Source: Podarcis raffonei | Lineage: Eukaryota; Chordata; Lepidosauria; Squamata; Lacertidae | Direction of reading: 5' to 3' | Assembly (NCBI RefSeq): GCF_027172205.1 | Contig: NC_070614.1 | Location: 42,399,001-42,463,000, forward strand | DNA length: 64,000 nucleotides | Shown: piece by piece, positions 1 through 11,483 of the stretch | Position numbering within the stretch: the first letter of the stretch is position 1 | Layout: each line of letters starts with the position of its first letter | Program-made: the position numbers and the translations under genes | The notes under the pieces: generated by a model | What the model was told of the DNA's origin: nothing | The model's input: the letters and a program-made list of their open reading frames with translations, nothing else | The model's database searches: none

Positions 1-14
1 GGTGAAAAATACGG
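1..14. repeat. End of a CCGTA-type MITE cut by the window edge
   Basis: The first bases read GGTGAAAAATACGG followed by TA. This matches the right terminal inverted repeat of the two MITEs at 36643-37387 and 38451-38709, which end GCGAAAAATACGG followed by TA or CA. Only the terminus is inside the window, so the call rests on about 13 bases. Confidence 0.35.
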
Positions 15-1457
15 TACAATGCAGCTCCAAAGGGATGACAAAGTAGTAACACATACAAAATTTGCTTTGCAAATAGGAAAATCAGCCCAGGCTTTGTTTT
101 TGCACTTTCCCTCCATGCTGAGAAGTTCTGGGTTTTGAAAAGAGCATTTCCACCTGATTATCTCCTCCCACAACTTCAGTGCGCTGCTTCGCATAAGCCT
201 CATGGAAGATTCCAAGGAGGTAGTTCCTCTGGTATTCCGGGGAGTACCCTCAAATAACCAGGTGTTTCCCAGAGAAACCTCCAAGCTCAGGCAGCTCTCT
301 AATTTAGAAGCTGCAACCCACCCCCCACCCCCATCTTGCATGTCTGCACAGCCAGCAGGTGGCGCACTCAGCTGCACATTGCTGATGTAGTGGGTGTCAT
401 AAATGTTGATAAAATGCTGCTATTACTCAAAAAAAATTCTTCCTTGGCAGTCTGGCTACATCCCAGGAAAAGTGGGAGGCCAGAAGAGAATGCCTCTTGC
501 AAAGTGGCAGCCTGCTCAATAAGAGAAAAAAGGGCAGAAGAATATTATAAGCAAAGACTGTAAGTGTTAATCAAACCACTGACACTCACAAACCTCCATG
601 ATTATAAGGGAAGGGAAGCCTGCAAAATCCACATGCTGTTGGACACTTAATTCCCATCAAACTCAGGCAGCATGGTCAATAGTCAGGGATGCAGACCCAC
701 AAACTGTTAGTGGCTGTTATAGTTTGCAGGTTAAATGTATTGGTCAGCTTATATCTATTGATCAGACAGGAACTAAGCTGGGCATCCTTTGTTTTCACTG
801 CTATTTGTATCGGTCACTGGAACTCTGGAGGATAAAACTAGATCCAGTTGTCATAAAAAGCAGGTAGGCATTCAGGGAGCGGAACATTCCATCAATTCAC
901 TTGCTGATGAGATGGTTTTTATGTTGTCTAATCTCAGGAAAGCAATTCCTCCACTTTGTGAAACTTTAATTGCTTATGCAGTTGCCAGACTTGATTTTAA
1001 TTTCTTCGAGTCTATTTTGTGCTTCAGTCTTCCCAAACTAATATTTGCTAATTCAGGGTTTCAGTCTGAAGAATTTTGGAAATTATAGCTTATTAAGGGT
1101 GCTGGGAATTGTATTATAGAGAGGCAGAAACAATAGTTCCCAGGATTCTTTGGGTGAAATCATGTGCTTTAAATGTATAGTGTGTACGTAGCTCAGGGCA
1201 CTTCCTCCTCCCAGAGATACTTGCTCCCCCCGTAAAGACCTCCCTGAACTTCCTGCTACATTGAAAATGGGAAGGACAAAATACATGGAGACCCCCGATT
1301 TAACATGTCACATAGAACATGTGCATTAATTTTTTTGCTGTCCGATACTGGTAACCATCAAAATACTAGCTGCCATTCTAACCAGAGTTCTTGACAGCTT
1401 GATTGCATTAGTGTTGGATTCCACCCTTTGTGTTTTATAAACTGTGTGTGTGGAAGG
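15..1457. other. Intergenic, no gene seen
   Basis: No open frame here looks like a real gene; all are short and match nothing I recognise. Around 1095-1200 there is a stretch containing 'gttcccaggattctttggg' and 'catgtgctttaaatgtat', which resembles a common squamate interspersed repeat, but I cannot name its family. Confidence 0.4.
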
Positions 1458-2166
1458 TGTTGTAAATAAAAATTGCCCTTTTCCCTTATAGGGTATCCAA
1501 GAGCCCATATAGAGTCCTTACATAGGTTCCCTATTGGTAGGAGAGAATAACAGAGGCCAACCAGAGAATATTGAGAAGCAAAGCAGCTAGTAAGCTTGAT
1601 CTTTATTGATCTGTTGCAACAGGGTGCTCCCCTCACCCGCAGGAGAGGAGGAGGAACCCAGAAAAATGGTACGCAAGGCCTTATAAAGACTTTTGTAATT
1701 CCCATCCTGTAGATCAGGACCACCCCCAGAAACATCATACATACATCACAGAAGGGGTGTAACCTAAGACCACCCCTCAGATACATCATACCTACATCAC
1801 AAAAAAGGCAGTCTAAAACAGAAATTTTAATGTTGTTTTTCTCCTGTCGTTTATCTCCTGTCTGGCAGGTTACTTGATTGGATTGCCTGGGTAGCCTGGC
1901 CAGTCTTTTGTAATGATAAATACTTAGTTCCTGGGCATGTCACAGGCTCACACCCTATTCATATCTTAAATGTGCCCTTAAGACAGTATTTGTGAGGAAA
2001 GAGACAATGGGGAGGTTTCCCACTTTGACCTTGTAGAGAAAACATTTACTCAGTTTAGGAATCAAAATGGTTCCAGGTTGGTCTTCCTGTGCTGATCTAT
2101 GTACGTGCTTGGTTGGTACACTTACGAACATTACCATATATCTGAGACCATAAAATTCCTACCACA
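1458..2166 (-). mobile_element. Solo LTR, family A (4-bp target duplication)
   Basis: A 709-bp element that begins TGTTG and ends CCACA on the plus strand and is flanked by the direct repeat AAGG (1454-1457 and 2167-2170). It aligns along its length with the LTRs at 3126-4238, 11484-15050 and 41896-42345. The polyadenylation signal is on the minus strand (TTTATT near 1600), so the LTR points left. No internal retroviral region is attached, so it is a solo LTR fossil. A 4-bp duplication fits a gammaretrovirus-like or Gypsy-like element; the family is not proven. Confidence 0.8.
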
Positions 2167-2685
2167 AAGGCATGCCCAGAAAGGCAGATTGAAATGAATA
2201 CACAACAAACACGACAACACCCACATGCTGCCCGTACATGGAGGGAAGCCAGTGAACATTGGTGGGGGACCTGCCACTCAGGACAGCCTCCTGTCTCCTT
2301 ACACAACAACATACATAATGCAGCTACAGCAGACATCTACAGCCCACTCCTGCACGAACTCCTGGGGCACAGGCAGCAAAGACCCCAGCACTACAAGACC
2401 TCGGGGATCTCATCAGGGTTCAAATACTTGCAGCTCATGATAAGTGGCAAAAGGAGGAAAGCAGATACCATGCAGATCAGCACCCACATCTCTCTCTCGG
2501 AAGATGGTCTTCAGAGAAGACACATAGCCCGTCCTGGGACTAGACATGGGGGAATCTGTCAATTTTCAGGCTCTTTTCAGGTACTCATAAACATGCATAA
2601 TGAATGTGGTTGGCTCAGAGCATCTTGGCGGCAGGCTCCATCCCTCTCATAGACGCATGGAATTGTAGACTTGAAAGGGACCCAT
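2167..2685. other. Intergenic, no gene seen
   Basis: Unique-looking sequence between a solo LTR and a BovB fragment. Frames of up to 152 codons exist but overlap one another on both strands and show no recognisable domain. Confidence 0.4.
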
Positions 2686-3058
2686 GTTGTTGTTGTTTAG
2701 TCGTTTAGTCGTATCCGACTCTTCGTGACCCCATGGACCAGAGCACGCCAGGCACTCCTGTCTTCCACTGCCTCCCACAGTTTGGTCAAACTCATGTTGG
2801 TAGCTTCCAGAACACTATCCAACCATCTCGTCCTATGTTGTCCCCTTCTCCTTGTGCCCTCCCCCCATCTTTCCCAACATCAGGGTCTTTTCCAGGGAGT
2901 CTTCTCTTCTCATGAGGTGGCCAAAGTATTGGAGCCTCAGCTTCACGATCTGTCCTTCCAGTGAGCACTCAGGGCTGATTTCCTTAAGAATGGATAGGTT
3001 TGATCTTCTTGCAGTCCATGGGACTCTCAAGAGTCTCCTCCAGACCATAATTCAAAAT
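2686..3058 (-). mobile_element. BovB (RTE) LINE, 3' fragment
   Basis: The 3' end of a BovB LINE, shown by the plus-strand start 'gttgttgtttagtcgtttag' and the reversed C-terminal reverse-transcriptase region. It is 5'-truncated near the codons for the stretch preceding LLRVPW. It is flanked by a perfect 13-bp target-site duplication, GAAAGGGACCCAT, at 2673-2685 and 3059-3071. Confidence 0.9.
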
Positions 3059-3125
3059 GAAAGGGACCCATAGGGTCATCCCACACCCTGTAATGCACTC
3101 TGTCTTTGGTGTCTGGCTACATGAG

Positions 3126-4238
3126 TGTTATGAGAAAAAAAGTGCTCCTTTTCCCTTATGGGGTACCCAAGAGCCCATATAGAGTCCTTCTGTAGGTTCT
3201 CTATCGGTTGGAGAAAATAACAGAGACCAACCAGAGAATATTGAGAAGCAAAGCAGCTAGTAAGCCTGATCTTTATTAAAGCTGTTGCAACAGGGTGCTC
3301 CCCTCACATGCAGGAAAGGAGGAGGACCCTGAACAAAGGTGTGCCCACCCTTAGATAGATTTTTTTAAATTGCCCACCCTCAAACTCCAGACCACCCCCA
3401 GAAACATCATACATACATCACAGAAGGGGAAGACTACAACAGAAATCTAAGTGCGTTCCCCCCCCCTCTTGTCTGCTAGGTTGCTTGATTGGATTACCTG
3501 GGCATCCTGGCCACTCTTTTGTTACTCAATTCCTGAATACAGGTCACAGGCTCACACCCTATTCATATCTTAAATGTGCCCTTAAGACAGGATTTGTGAA
3601 AGAGACAATGAGGAGATTTCCCATTTCCTTCGACCTTGCAGAGAAATGTTTGAGGTCATTTTGGGAGAAAGAAAATGGTTTCAAGACTTTTCTGTGGGTT
3701 TCAGACATGTGGTTTACATATTTGTATGTGTTTGCTTGGTACATTTATGAACATCTATTTTATATATCCAGTAGTGATGTATGGAAGTGAGAGCTGGACC
3801 ATAAAGAAGGCTGATCGCCAAAGAATTGATGCTTTTGAATTATGGTCTGGAGGAGACTCTTGAGAGTTCCATGGATGCAAGAAGATCAAACCTATCCATT
3901 CTTAAGGAAATCAGCCCTGAGTGCTCACTGGAAGGGCAGATCCTGAAGCTGAGGCTCCAATACTTTGGCCACCTCATGAGAAGAGAAGACTCCCTGGAAA
4001 AGACCCTGATGTTGGAATATATTGAGGGCACAAGGAGAAGGGGACAACAGAGGACGAGATGGTTGGACAGTGTTCTCAAAGCTACAAACATGAGTCTGAC
4101 CAAACTGCGGGAGGCAGTGGAAGACAGGCGTGCCTGGCGTGCTCTGGTCCATGGGGTCACGAAGAGTCGGACACCACTAAACGACTAAACAACAACAACA
4201 ACATTATATATATATAAGACCTTAAAATTCTTATAACA
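3126..4238 (-). mobile_element. Solo LTR, family A, interrupted by BovB
   Basis: The same LTR family as 1458-2166. It starts TGTTATGAG and ends TTATAACA on the plus strand, with TGAG on both sides (3122-3125 and 4239-4242). A BovB 3' fragment at about 3771-4204 sits inside it and splits it in two. The LTR sequence resumes after the insertion with 'ttatatatatataagacct'. It is a fossil without internal coding region. Confidence 0.8.
3771..4204 (+). mobile_element. BovB (RTE) LINE, 3' fragment nested in an LTR
   Basis: The plus-strand translation gives the BovB C-terminus (KADRQRIDAFELW, then ECSLEGQILKLRLQYFGHLM, then HGVTKSRTPLND) and ends in a (CAA)n-type tail 'aacaacaacaacatta'. Short repeats of about 8 bp (TTATATAT) flank it. 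One small deletion near 3846 breaks the frame compared with the copy at 5763-7240. Confidence 0.88.
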
Positions 4239-4242
4239 TGAG

Positions 4243-4800
4243 TGTCTGCAGGTTAGGAGCAGAGCCTACTTCAAGGAGACCACCCCTCATATTCCTGTTA
4301 ATAGCCCACATCTAGAATACCCCAAAAGAGCATCGGTGGCGTGTTCAGCTATGCTAGGCTTAGGGCATGATGACTCAGGCTGGGTGATGCGCTTTGTTGT
4401 TGTCATTTGGACTGTCCTCTCAACTTTCCATTCAGCAGCAGAAACAAACAGTACAAACTGTCTGTCTTCATTTGCAAAGCTGGCAGAACTGCATCGCAAG
4501 TGGTGGGCAGCATGAGGCATGACTGATCCCGGTGACTGCGATCATATCCGTGCATGCAAATTCGTCATGCACATGAATCTCTTGCATAAGTCAGGAAATG
4601 AAATTAAGAAAAGGCATTCAGAGCTGATCAAATGCAGGCGGGAAACACAGAAAGCAACACCCGCCTAAGACATTTTGCTACCTGATGCAGAATAGCATAT
4701 GGACACCCCACCCCCACCATTTCAAACACAGGTTACCCAGGACTGGCCATGTTACTGTGGCACCTGAAACAATATCCCACAAGCACCTCTCCCTTGGAGG
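4243..4800. other. Intergenic, no gene seen
   Basis: No gene, tandem repeat or recognised transposon between the LTR and the (AAT)n microsatellite. Confidence 0.4.
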
Positions 4801-4802
4801 AA

Positions 4803-4847
<45 letters not shown>

Positions 4848-5091
4848 ACTACAGTGGTACCTCAGGTTAAGTACTTAATTCGTTTCGGAGGTCCGTTCTT
4901 AACCTGAAACTGTTCTTAACTTGAAGCACCACATTAGCTAATGGGGCCTCCTGCTGCCGCCGTGCCGCTAGAGCACAATTTCTGTTCTCATCCTGAAGCA
5001 AAGTTCTTAACCCGAGGCACTATTCTGGGTTAGCAGAGTCTGTAACCTGAAGCGTCTGTAACCTGAAGCATATGTAATCCGAGGTACCACT

Positions 5092-5145
<54 letters not shown>
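4800..5145. repeat. (AAT)n microsatellite split by a MITE
   Basis: A run of AAT/ATA triplets occupies 4803-4845 and resumes at 5093-5145. The inverted-repeat element at 4852-5092 lies between the two halves, so it most simply inserted into an existing microsatellite. Confidence 0.9.
4852..5092. mobile_element. Tigger-like MITE (TA target, CAGTGGTACCTC termini)
   Basis: A 241-bp element that begins CAGTGGTACCTCAGGTTA and ends with the inverted counterpart GAGGTACCACTG, flanked by TA dinucleotides. The terminal sequence and TA target fit a non-autonomous Tc1/mariner (Tigger-like) element. Two further copies lie at 36096-36321 and 51378-51603. Confidence 0.8.
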
Positions 5146-5762
5146 GAAGCAAGCATTAAATTTCCTAATACTCAGAATGAGTTGTCAGAGGTGGCCTCCT
5201 CCCTTTACCTAATGGTAGGACCGTTCCTTCCCTGTTTTTAAGGTTACTGTATTGCAAGTAACAGAAATGTATTCCTTCAAATATATTGTTATGAGTTGGG
5301 GGGGGGGCAGATCCCACTAAATTTCAGGGTCTAATTAAAGTTAGACCCCAAATCGAAATTTGGGGCATTGAAAATACAAGACCAGCCAAACCAGTTTTTC
5401 CAGTCCAGGAATCTGCCTGGCAGAGGAACCATTAAGGAGAACAAAGCCTGCTGATCGTGCATTAAAGATGAGTCATTAGCTGGGACAATGGAGGGTCTCT
5501 GTGCCAGAGGGCAAATGGAAGAGCCTCCCTCCTTCAACAGCTGGTTAGTTAGAAAGGAAAAAAGGCCAGGAGGGAGGGTCTGAACTGCGGTGGTTGCAGA
5601 TGCAAGCAGAAGAGGGGAAGTAGCTGCATTTTGCAAGAGAGAGCCAGGGAGGGGGTTGGATCACCATGGGGGCTGGCAGCTTTAGATCCAACTTGGCACC
5701 ATGAGAGAGACAGGACCTGCTTGGGGCATAATGCTGGAAGCCCTTCCACTGTAGATCCAGGT
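5146..5762. other. Intergenic, no gene seen
   Basis: No supported gene. Overlapping frames of 66-120 codons on the minus strand run into the BovB 3' untranslated sequence and look fortuitous. Confidence 0.4.
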
Positions 5763-7240
5763 TGTTGTTGTTGTTGTTTAGTCGTTTAGTCGTGTCCGAC
5801 TCTTCGTGACCCCATGGACCAGAGCACACCAGGCACTCCTGTCTTCCACTGCTTCCTGCAGTTTGGTCAAACTCATGCTGGTAGCTTCGAGAACACTGTC
5901 CAACCATCTTGTCCTCTGCCGTCCCCTTCTCCTTGTGCCCTCAATATATTCCAACATCAGGGTCTTTTCCAGGGAGTCTTCTCTTCTCATGAGGTGGCCA
6001 AAGTATTGAAGCCTCAGTTTCAGGATCTGTCCTTCCAGTGAGCACTCCGGGCTGATTTCCTTCAGAATGCAGAGGTTGGATCTTCTTGCAGTCCATGGGA
6101 CTCTCAAGAGTCTCCTCCAACACCATAATTCAAAAGCATCAATTCTTTGGCCATCAGCCTTCTTTGCGATCCAGCTCTCACTTCCATACATCACTACTGG
6201 GAAAACCATAGCTTTAACTATATGGGCGTTTGTTGGCAAGGTGATGTCTCTGCTTTTTGAGATGCTGTCTAGGTTTATCATTGCTTTTCTCCCAAGAAGC
6301 AGGCGTCTTTTAATTTCGTGGCTGCTGTCACCATCTGCAGTGATCATGGAGCCCAAGAAAGTAAAATCTCTCACTGCCTCCATTTCTTCCCCTTCTATTT
6401 GCCAGGAGGTGATGGGCCCAGTTGCCATGATCTTCGTTTTTTTGATGTTGAGCTTCAGACCATATTTTGCGCTCTCCTCTTTCACCCTCAATAAAAGGTT
6501 CTTTAATTCCTCCTCATTTTCTGCCATCAAGGTTGTGTCATTTGCATATCTGAGGTTGTTGATATTTCTTCCGGCAATCTTAATTCCGGCTAGGGATTCA
6601 TCCAGCCCAGCCTTTCGCATGATGAATTCTGCATATAAGTTAAATAAGCAGGGAAACAATATACAGCCTTGTCGTACTCCTTTCCCAATTTTGAACCAAT
6701 CAGTTGTTCCGTATCCAGTTCTAACTGTAGCTTCTTGTCCCACATAGAGATTTCTCAGGAGACAGATGAGGTGATCAGGCACTCCCATTTCTTTAAGAAC
6801 TTTCCATAGTTTGCTGTGGTCGACACAGTCAAAGGCTTTTGCATAGTCAGTGAAGCAGAAGTAAATGTCTTTCTGGAACTCTCTAGCTTTCTCCATAATC
6901 CAGCGCATGTTTGCAATTTGGTCTCTGGTTCCTCTGCCTCTTCTAAATCCAGCTTGCACTTCTGGGAGTTCTCGGTCCACACACTGCTTGAGCCTTCCTT
7001 GTAGAATTTTAAGCATAACCTTGCTAGTGTGTGAAATGAGTGCAATTGTGTGGTAGTTGGAGCATTCTTTGGCACTGCCCTTCTTTGGGATTGGGATGTA
7101 GGCTGATCTTCTCTAATCCTCTGGCCACTGCTGAGTTTTCCAAACTTGCTGGCATATTGAGTGTAGCACCTTAACAGCATCATCTTTTAAAATTTTAAAT
7201 ATTTCAGCTGGAATACCATCATTTCCACTGGCCAGGTTAC
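5763..7240 (-). mobile_element. BovB (RTE) LINE with long reverse transcriptase frame
   Basis: A 5'-truncated BovB retrotransposon. An open frame from 7016 to 5778 (412 codons) covers the reverse transcriptase from the finger region (QAGFRRGRGTRDQI, DYAKAFDCVDH), through VRQGC, to the BovB C-terminus ending TKSRTRLND. The catalytic motif, normally YADD, reads YAND, so this copy should be inactive. Upstream coding sequence continues in another frame to about 7183 (LSSGQRIREDQP), which marks a frameshift near 7010. It is the largest BovB piece in the window. Confidence 0.93.
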
Positions 7241-7529
7241 ATATGTGTAAATAAACCATACATCATAAACACACCACCATTTCCACTGTGCCTAATTTCC
7301 AAAGGACACATGGACCCTCAATAAGTGCCTGCAACTCCCTGGAGGTTGCAGGTGGCATGTAACACTATAAGTGGTTGAACTACTCAACAGCTTTATATGG
7401 AAGGACCTTCTCCACAGATGCTCCTGGACTCTGGTTCTCCCTCCTTGCTGTCCTTCTGCTGGCAGGTATAGCCCAGCAGGCTTGTGGGAACTGCCTGCTT
7501 TTAATCAAAGGGCTGGTGCCATGGTGTTT
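7241..7529. other. Intergenic, no gene seen
   Basis: A short stretch between the BovB element and an L1-like 3' end; no open frame of note. Confidence 0.4.
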
Positions 7530-7780
7530 TCCCATAAAATTTTATTAAACTTTTTTTCATAATACAATACAATCAAAAACAAATTAATCTAAATAAAAAC
7601 AGAGAAAGAAATGACAATGCAGAGTCCTCTTTCAAAGTTAGCTCTTAACCCTTATATCACACAGAAAGTATGCATTAAACAGATTTTTTTTATTTGTATG
7701 TTTTAAACAAAATTTATATATCTAAAAAGTTTAAATTTCATCGGTGTGTATTCCCCCCCCCCATTATTGTTTTCCCCCCC
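7530..7780 (-). mobile_element. Probable L1-type LINE 3' end
   Basis: The plus strand reads 'aaaattttattaaactttt'. This is the reverse of the 'aataaatatttattaaaa'-type 3' terminus seen in the better-defined L1-type elements at 19443-22587 and 42541-42921. No coding sequence remains and the left limit is unclear. Confidence 0.4.
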
Positions 7781-8034
7781 TTGTTTTTATCTGGAAGCTG
7801 TCTTGAGTCCTGCCAGGGACAGAATAAATGTCACACAGGAAGAACAATGATACAGTATGAGATCTTCACTTGTAGTCTTGTAAATCATTTAAAGTGTCAA
7901 CACTTATAAATATTGCAGTTTATAATATAAGGGATTATTATCATGACTGGAATGTAATTTAAATCAATAAGATTTTGGAACGCAGAAATAAAGAAAATCA
8001 TCAAAACAATCAATTCCAGCATGTGGGGGCCCCA

Positions 8035-8170
8035 TCTTTTCCTAAATTATATAATTTTCTACTTGAATGATTGATATTAGTAATTGTATTTTAAATTGGC
8101 ATTGTTATAATGAGGCTATCATTGGATTATGATTGGAAAACTAATAAAAATTATTATATTTTTTAAAAAG
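8035..8170 (+). mobile_element. Possible L1-type LINE 3' end
   Basis: AT-rich sequence ending 'aaaactaataaaaattatta' and a poly-A-like stretch resembles L1-type 3' ends, here in plus orientation. There is no clear target-site duplication. Confidence 0.3.
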
Positions 8171-8542
8171 AAGTGCATCTGTGTGCATTTCAAGTAGTGT
8201 AGTGGGATGCTGGAACTGAAGTTTCTGGGATCTATCATCAGCCTTGAAAATTCGGCAGGGTCAACACCCTTAGCAGAATTCCTGCATGCAGAAACCAAAG
8301 AGACGACATAAAACTGACCCCTGACAGTATACCAGCTCTATAAAGGCAAGGCAGGGAGAGGGGGGACGCGACTCTAGAATAGGATCTTTTAAACATGTTA
8401 ATCTGAAGTATGTCTCTCTTCTAGGTGGAAGATTAAATCACTAACTGCTATAGGTAAGATCATGCAATAACTGTTGCCTCAACAGTGGGATTCAACATTC
8501 ACTTACAGGTAGCTTCTTATGTCTATGAGCCATCTAAGGGCA

Positions 8543-8893
8543 GGGGACGCAGGTGGCGCTGTGGGTTAAACCACCGAGCCTAGGACCTGCCGATCAGAAG
8601 GTCGGCGATTCGAATCCCCGATGGGTGAGCTCCAGTTGCTTGGTCCCTGCTCCTGCCAACCCAGCAGTCCGAAAGCATGTCAAAGTGCAAGTAGATAAAT
8701 AGGTACCGCTCCGGCGGGAAGGTAAACGGCGTTTCCATGCGCTGCTCTGGTTCGCCAGAAGCGGCTTAGTCATGCTGGCCACATGACCCGGAAGCTGTAC
8801 GCTGACTCCCTCGGCCAATAAAGCGAGATGAGCGCCGCAACCCCAGAGTCGGCCACGACTGGACCTAATGGTCAGGGGTCCCTTTGCTTTTAC
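8543..8893 (+). mobile_element. Sauria-type SINE (tRNA-derived, BovB-like tail)
   Basis: It starts 'ggggacgcaggtggcgctgt', carries a B-box-like 'gcgattcgaatcc' about 55 bases in, and ends with 'gagtcggccacgactggac', 'ctaatggtcaggggtccctt' and 'tgcttttacctt'. This layout is that of the squamate Sauria SINE, whose tail is shared with BovB for retrotransposition. Imperfect short repeats (TAAGGGCA at about 8535, TTAAGTGCA at about 8895) may be the target duplication. Confidence 0.92.
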
Positions 8894-9006
8894 CTTAAGT
8901 GCAGGTTGCTCTTACTACATTTGTACAGATGTAGGAGACTTAATATGCAAGGAAGAAGGAGGGGGAAAACCAGCAAGATATACAACCCATGGTTTCTGAT
9001 GGCTAA

Positions 9007-9115
9007 TATACCAGCCTTCCCCAACCTGGTGCCCTCCAGATATTTTGGACTACAATGCCCATGTTTCCTGACCATTGCCTATGCTGCCTGGGGCTGATAG
9101 GAATTGTAATATGGA
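9007..9115. repeat. Imperfect palindromic hAT-like MITE
   Basis: It starts 'cagccttccccaacctggtg' and contains 'tggactacaatgcccat' and its partial reverse complement 'tgataggaattgtaat'. This is the pattern of a very common non-autonomous hAT-like repeat of amniotes. The right end is degraded. Confidence 0.55.
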
Positions 9116-9503
9116 AAGGTTGGAGGATGCTGCTCCCCTTGCACAGTGGACGAGAAAGGATTGGGAAGGTGGGTTAGTGGTCCACTGTGCATAGCCAGTT
9201 TATGCTGATACCACACAGAGCACATGTCCTCTGAGCTTAATCCACACTAGAAAATGGAATGTTGCAGTAATAAATGCTCCCATATTAGGATCATTCCTCA
9301 AACTGTATGTTTGCACAGAGTCAAAACTTTTTGTCTGCCTCCAGCCTAAAATGCATAGAGATTATGACAACATTTATCCACTAAGCGTCAGTGTAGGCAC
9401 ATTTGTTGGCTCTTAGTTGCACAGCTTGCAGAAAGGGCGAAGACTTGATTTGGGGAGAGGGAGCTCTTCTGTTTGCCAACGAGACTTCCAGGTTATACGT
9501 AAC

Positions 9504-10335
9504 TGTCAGGGGCTCAGGAGCAGAAGCACAGGGGAGAGAGGAAATGGAGAGCAAAGGGGAGGAATCCGAGGGCAGCGTAGGGGAGTATGACAGTGACCCG
9601 AGAGATTCCATGAGCTTCTCCAGCGAATCAGAAGATTCCCAGAAGGGGGCGCTGATGGTCAGGGCAAGGGGGGTCCCAGGGGGGACGCACCAGAAACAAG
9701 GGGCCAGCGGGGGACTCCCAAAGCAGCAGCGGGGGATCAGGACCAGCTTCCCCACCAGAGCGTAGTGGGGGGGAAGAGTCACATGTGTCAGGACCAGCGT
9801 CTCCTCCAGCAGGGAGAGAAGATGAGTCAGGGCTGACCACGCCTCCATCGGAGAGTGGGGAAACGGAGGGGAGGTCAGTTACAGCTAGCCTCCCCGAAGG
9901 GGGAAGCAGTGACAGCAGCAGTGAAACGGTCAGGAGGAAGGTTGCCGGCTGGGCGCGCGCGCCAAGTTCAAATGTACAGGCGCGCGGGACAGCAGGAGAC
10001 CCGGATTGGGAACCAGGTCCTAAAGCCCGCCGGAGGGAGGGGGAAGACTCAGGGGACTCAGCGTCAGAAGAGTCTAGGAAGTGCGAGACCCCGACGGACA
10101 GGCGGAACCAGAGGAGGAAAGAGCAAAGGAAGAGGTGGAGCAAGGCTAGAGTCTTAAACTGGTGTCTGGGGGGAGGAGATTCAGACGGAGCTTCAACGGT
10201 CTAGAGTTTGAGACGTAGAGCTGCACGCTGCGGCTGCGGCTGCGAAAGTGAAACTGAACTTCAATAAAGACTTTCGTACTTAACAACGAAACGGCGTTGG
10301 TCCTTTGTGAGCTGGGACCTCGGGCAGCTCTGACA
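9504..10335 (+). mobile_element. Solo LTR, family B (long GA-rich LTR)
   Basis: An 832-bp element that begins TGTCAGGGGC and ends CTCTGACA. It is flanked by the perfect 5-bp duplication GTAAC (9499-9503 and 10336-10340). A polyadenylation signal 'aataaagact' lies near 10265. It is closely related to 49689-50510. Its body is rich in GA and Ser/Glu-type codons; the long frame seen in the other copy is broken here. There is no internal region, so it is a solo LTR fossil. The retroelement family is not identified; 5-bp duplications fit Gypsy-type or retroviral LTRs. Confidence 0.88.
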
Positions 10336-10340
10336 GTAAC

Positions 10341-11079
10341 ATTTTGGCTGTCTCTGATTAGACTGGTTAGAGTTATGCAGAAATCCACTGCAACCATATT
10401 GTTATATTATTTGGCAGCCTCTCCCCATCCTAGAAAAGTAGACATGCTCTTTTGAATTTAGTCCATCTTGTGTGAGGGGTTCCCCACCCCCCAAAAGGTT
10501 TCCTCTCCGCTTTTTGGTTTTAATGTTCACAACATTAAAAAATTGCCTGACAGCACAATATCTTGAAGGTTTTCTTTTTTATTTCCGTACTGCAAATGTG
10601 TGGAGGTTGAGGCTGAAAGAAGTTATGCCCATGTTTCAGTAGGTAAGGCTGAGGGGGAAAAGTGGCTTGCAATAATTCTGCAATGTACGGTAGTTTATAT
10701 CCTTACATTGAAGATTTGGGGTGAAGGGAATCTGAGACAAGGGTAGAGTGGCTTGCAACACCCGTGTAACGAGTCTTTATGCTGGATCAGGAAGTCAGCT
10801 AGGTTAGTGCTGCCAGTTCTGATGAGCAGCGATTCTCAAAGATCTAGGGCAGAGCTGCCAGAAACTGAACTGACAGCCCTCATGTAAAAGTATGGGTTGT
10901 GTCCAACTAAGTTATACCGTACTTAGACCCACTGAAATTAATGGGCCTAAGTTAGGCATATGCAGAATAGAGCCATTGGAATAAATACTGGACACAACCC
11001 TATGTGTTGAACGACAAGCTACAGCCCTTTCTCCTTTCCCAACTCCTAAAGCTCAGCATCCATGAACAATACACTGGCA
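10341..11079. other. Intergenic with a small palindromic repeat
   Basis: No gene. At 10893-11003 a palindrome-like repeat begins 'gggttgtgtccaacta' and ends 'ctggacacaaccc', with 'ccactgaaattaatggg' in the middle. The same middle motif recurs near 62180. It is probably a degraded MITE. Confidence 0.45.
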
Positions 11080-11084
11080 AAAAT

Positions 11085-11342
11085 TGTTAAGTTGTGGGTG
11101 AACATATGAGACAACACAGCGATTCTTCAAACAGCTCTTGTTTATTCACAGGCCCAGAACAGAACTGGGCTGAAGGGTTCAGCCAACCTGCTTATATAGA
11201 GCTCAACTACAAAAGCAACAGTAACAACTTTCTGTAACTATCCAATCACTGAATGTTACTTTCAATTCCTTATTTGCATATGTGGACCTAAGTGAAAACT
11301 ATCTACAGAATCCCCCTGCTGGCCCAGGGTGAGAACATAACA
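11085..11342 (-). mobile_element. Solo LTR, family C (short, about 260 bp)
   Basis: It starts TGTTAAGTTGTGGG and ends GAACATAACA, with a perfect AAAAT duplication (11080-11084 and 11343-11347). The TATA-like 'cttatatagagc' and polyadenylation-like 'tttattc' point to the minus strand. A second copy lies at 29506-29799. Fossil solo LTR. Confidence 0.88.
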
Positions 11343-11483
11343 AAAATGAACACAGAAATCTGACCCCTTTTGTGTTAACATAGTACAACATAGCCTACTC
11401 ATTAAATCATTTTCTCCCTCTAGAGGCAGTGGGTTTATGTTGTCTGGAGGAGGAGTGGGGATGAAAAAATAGTGTTGCCACCT

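Noticed and set aside
9403-10204. Acidic Ser-rich open frames read as a host gene
   Set aside because: They lie within a solo LTR with clear ends and target duplication; kept as a property of the LTR only.
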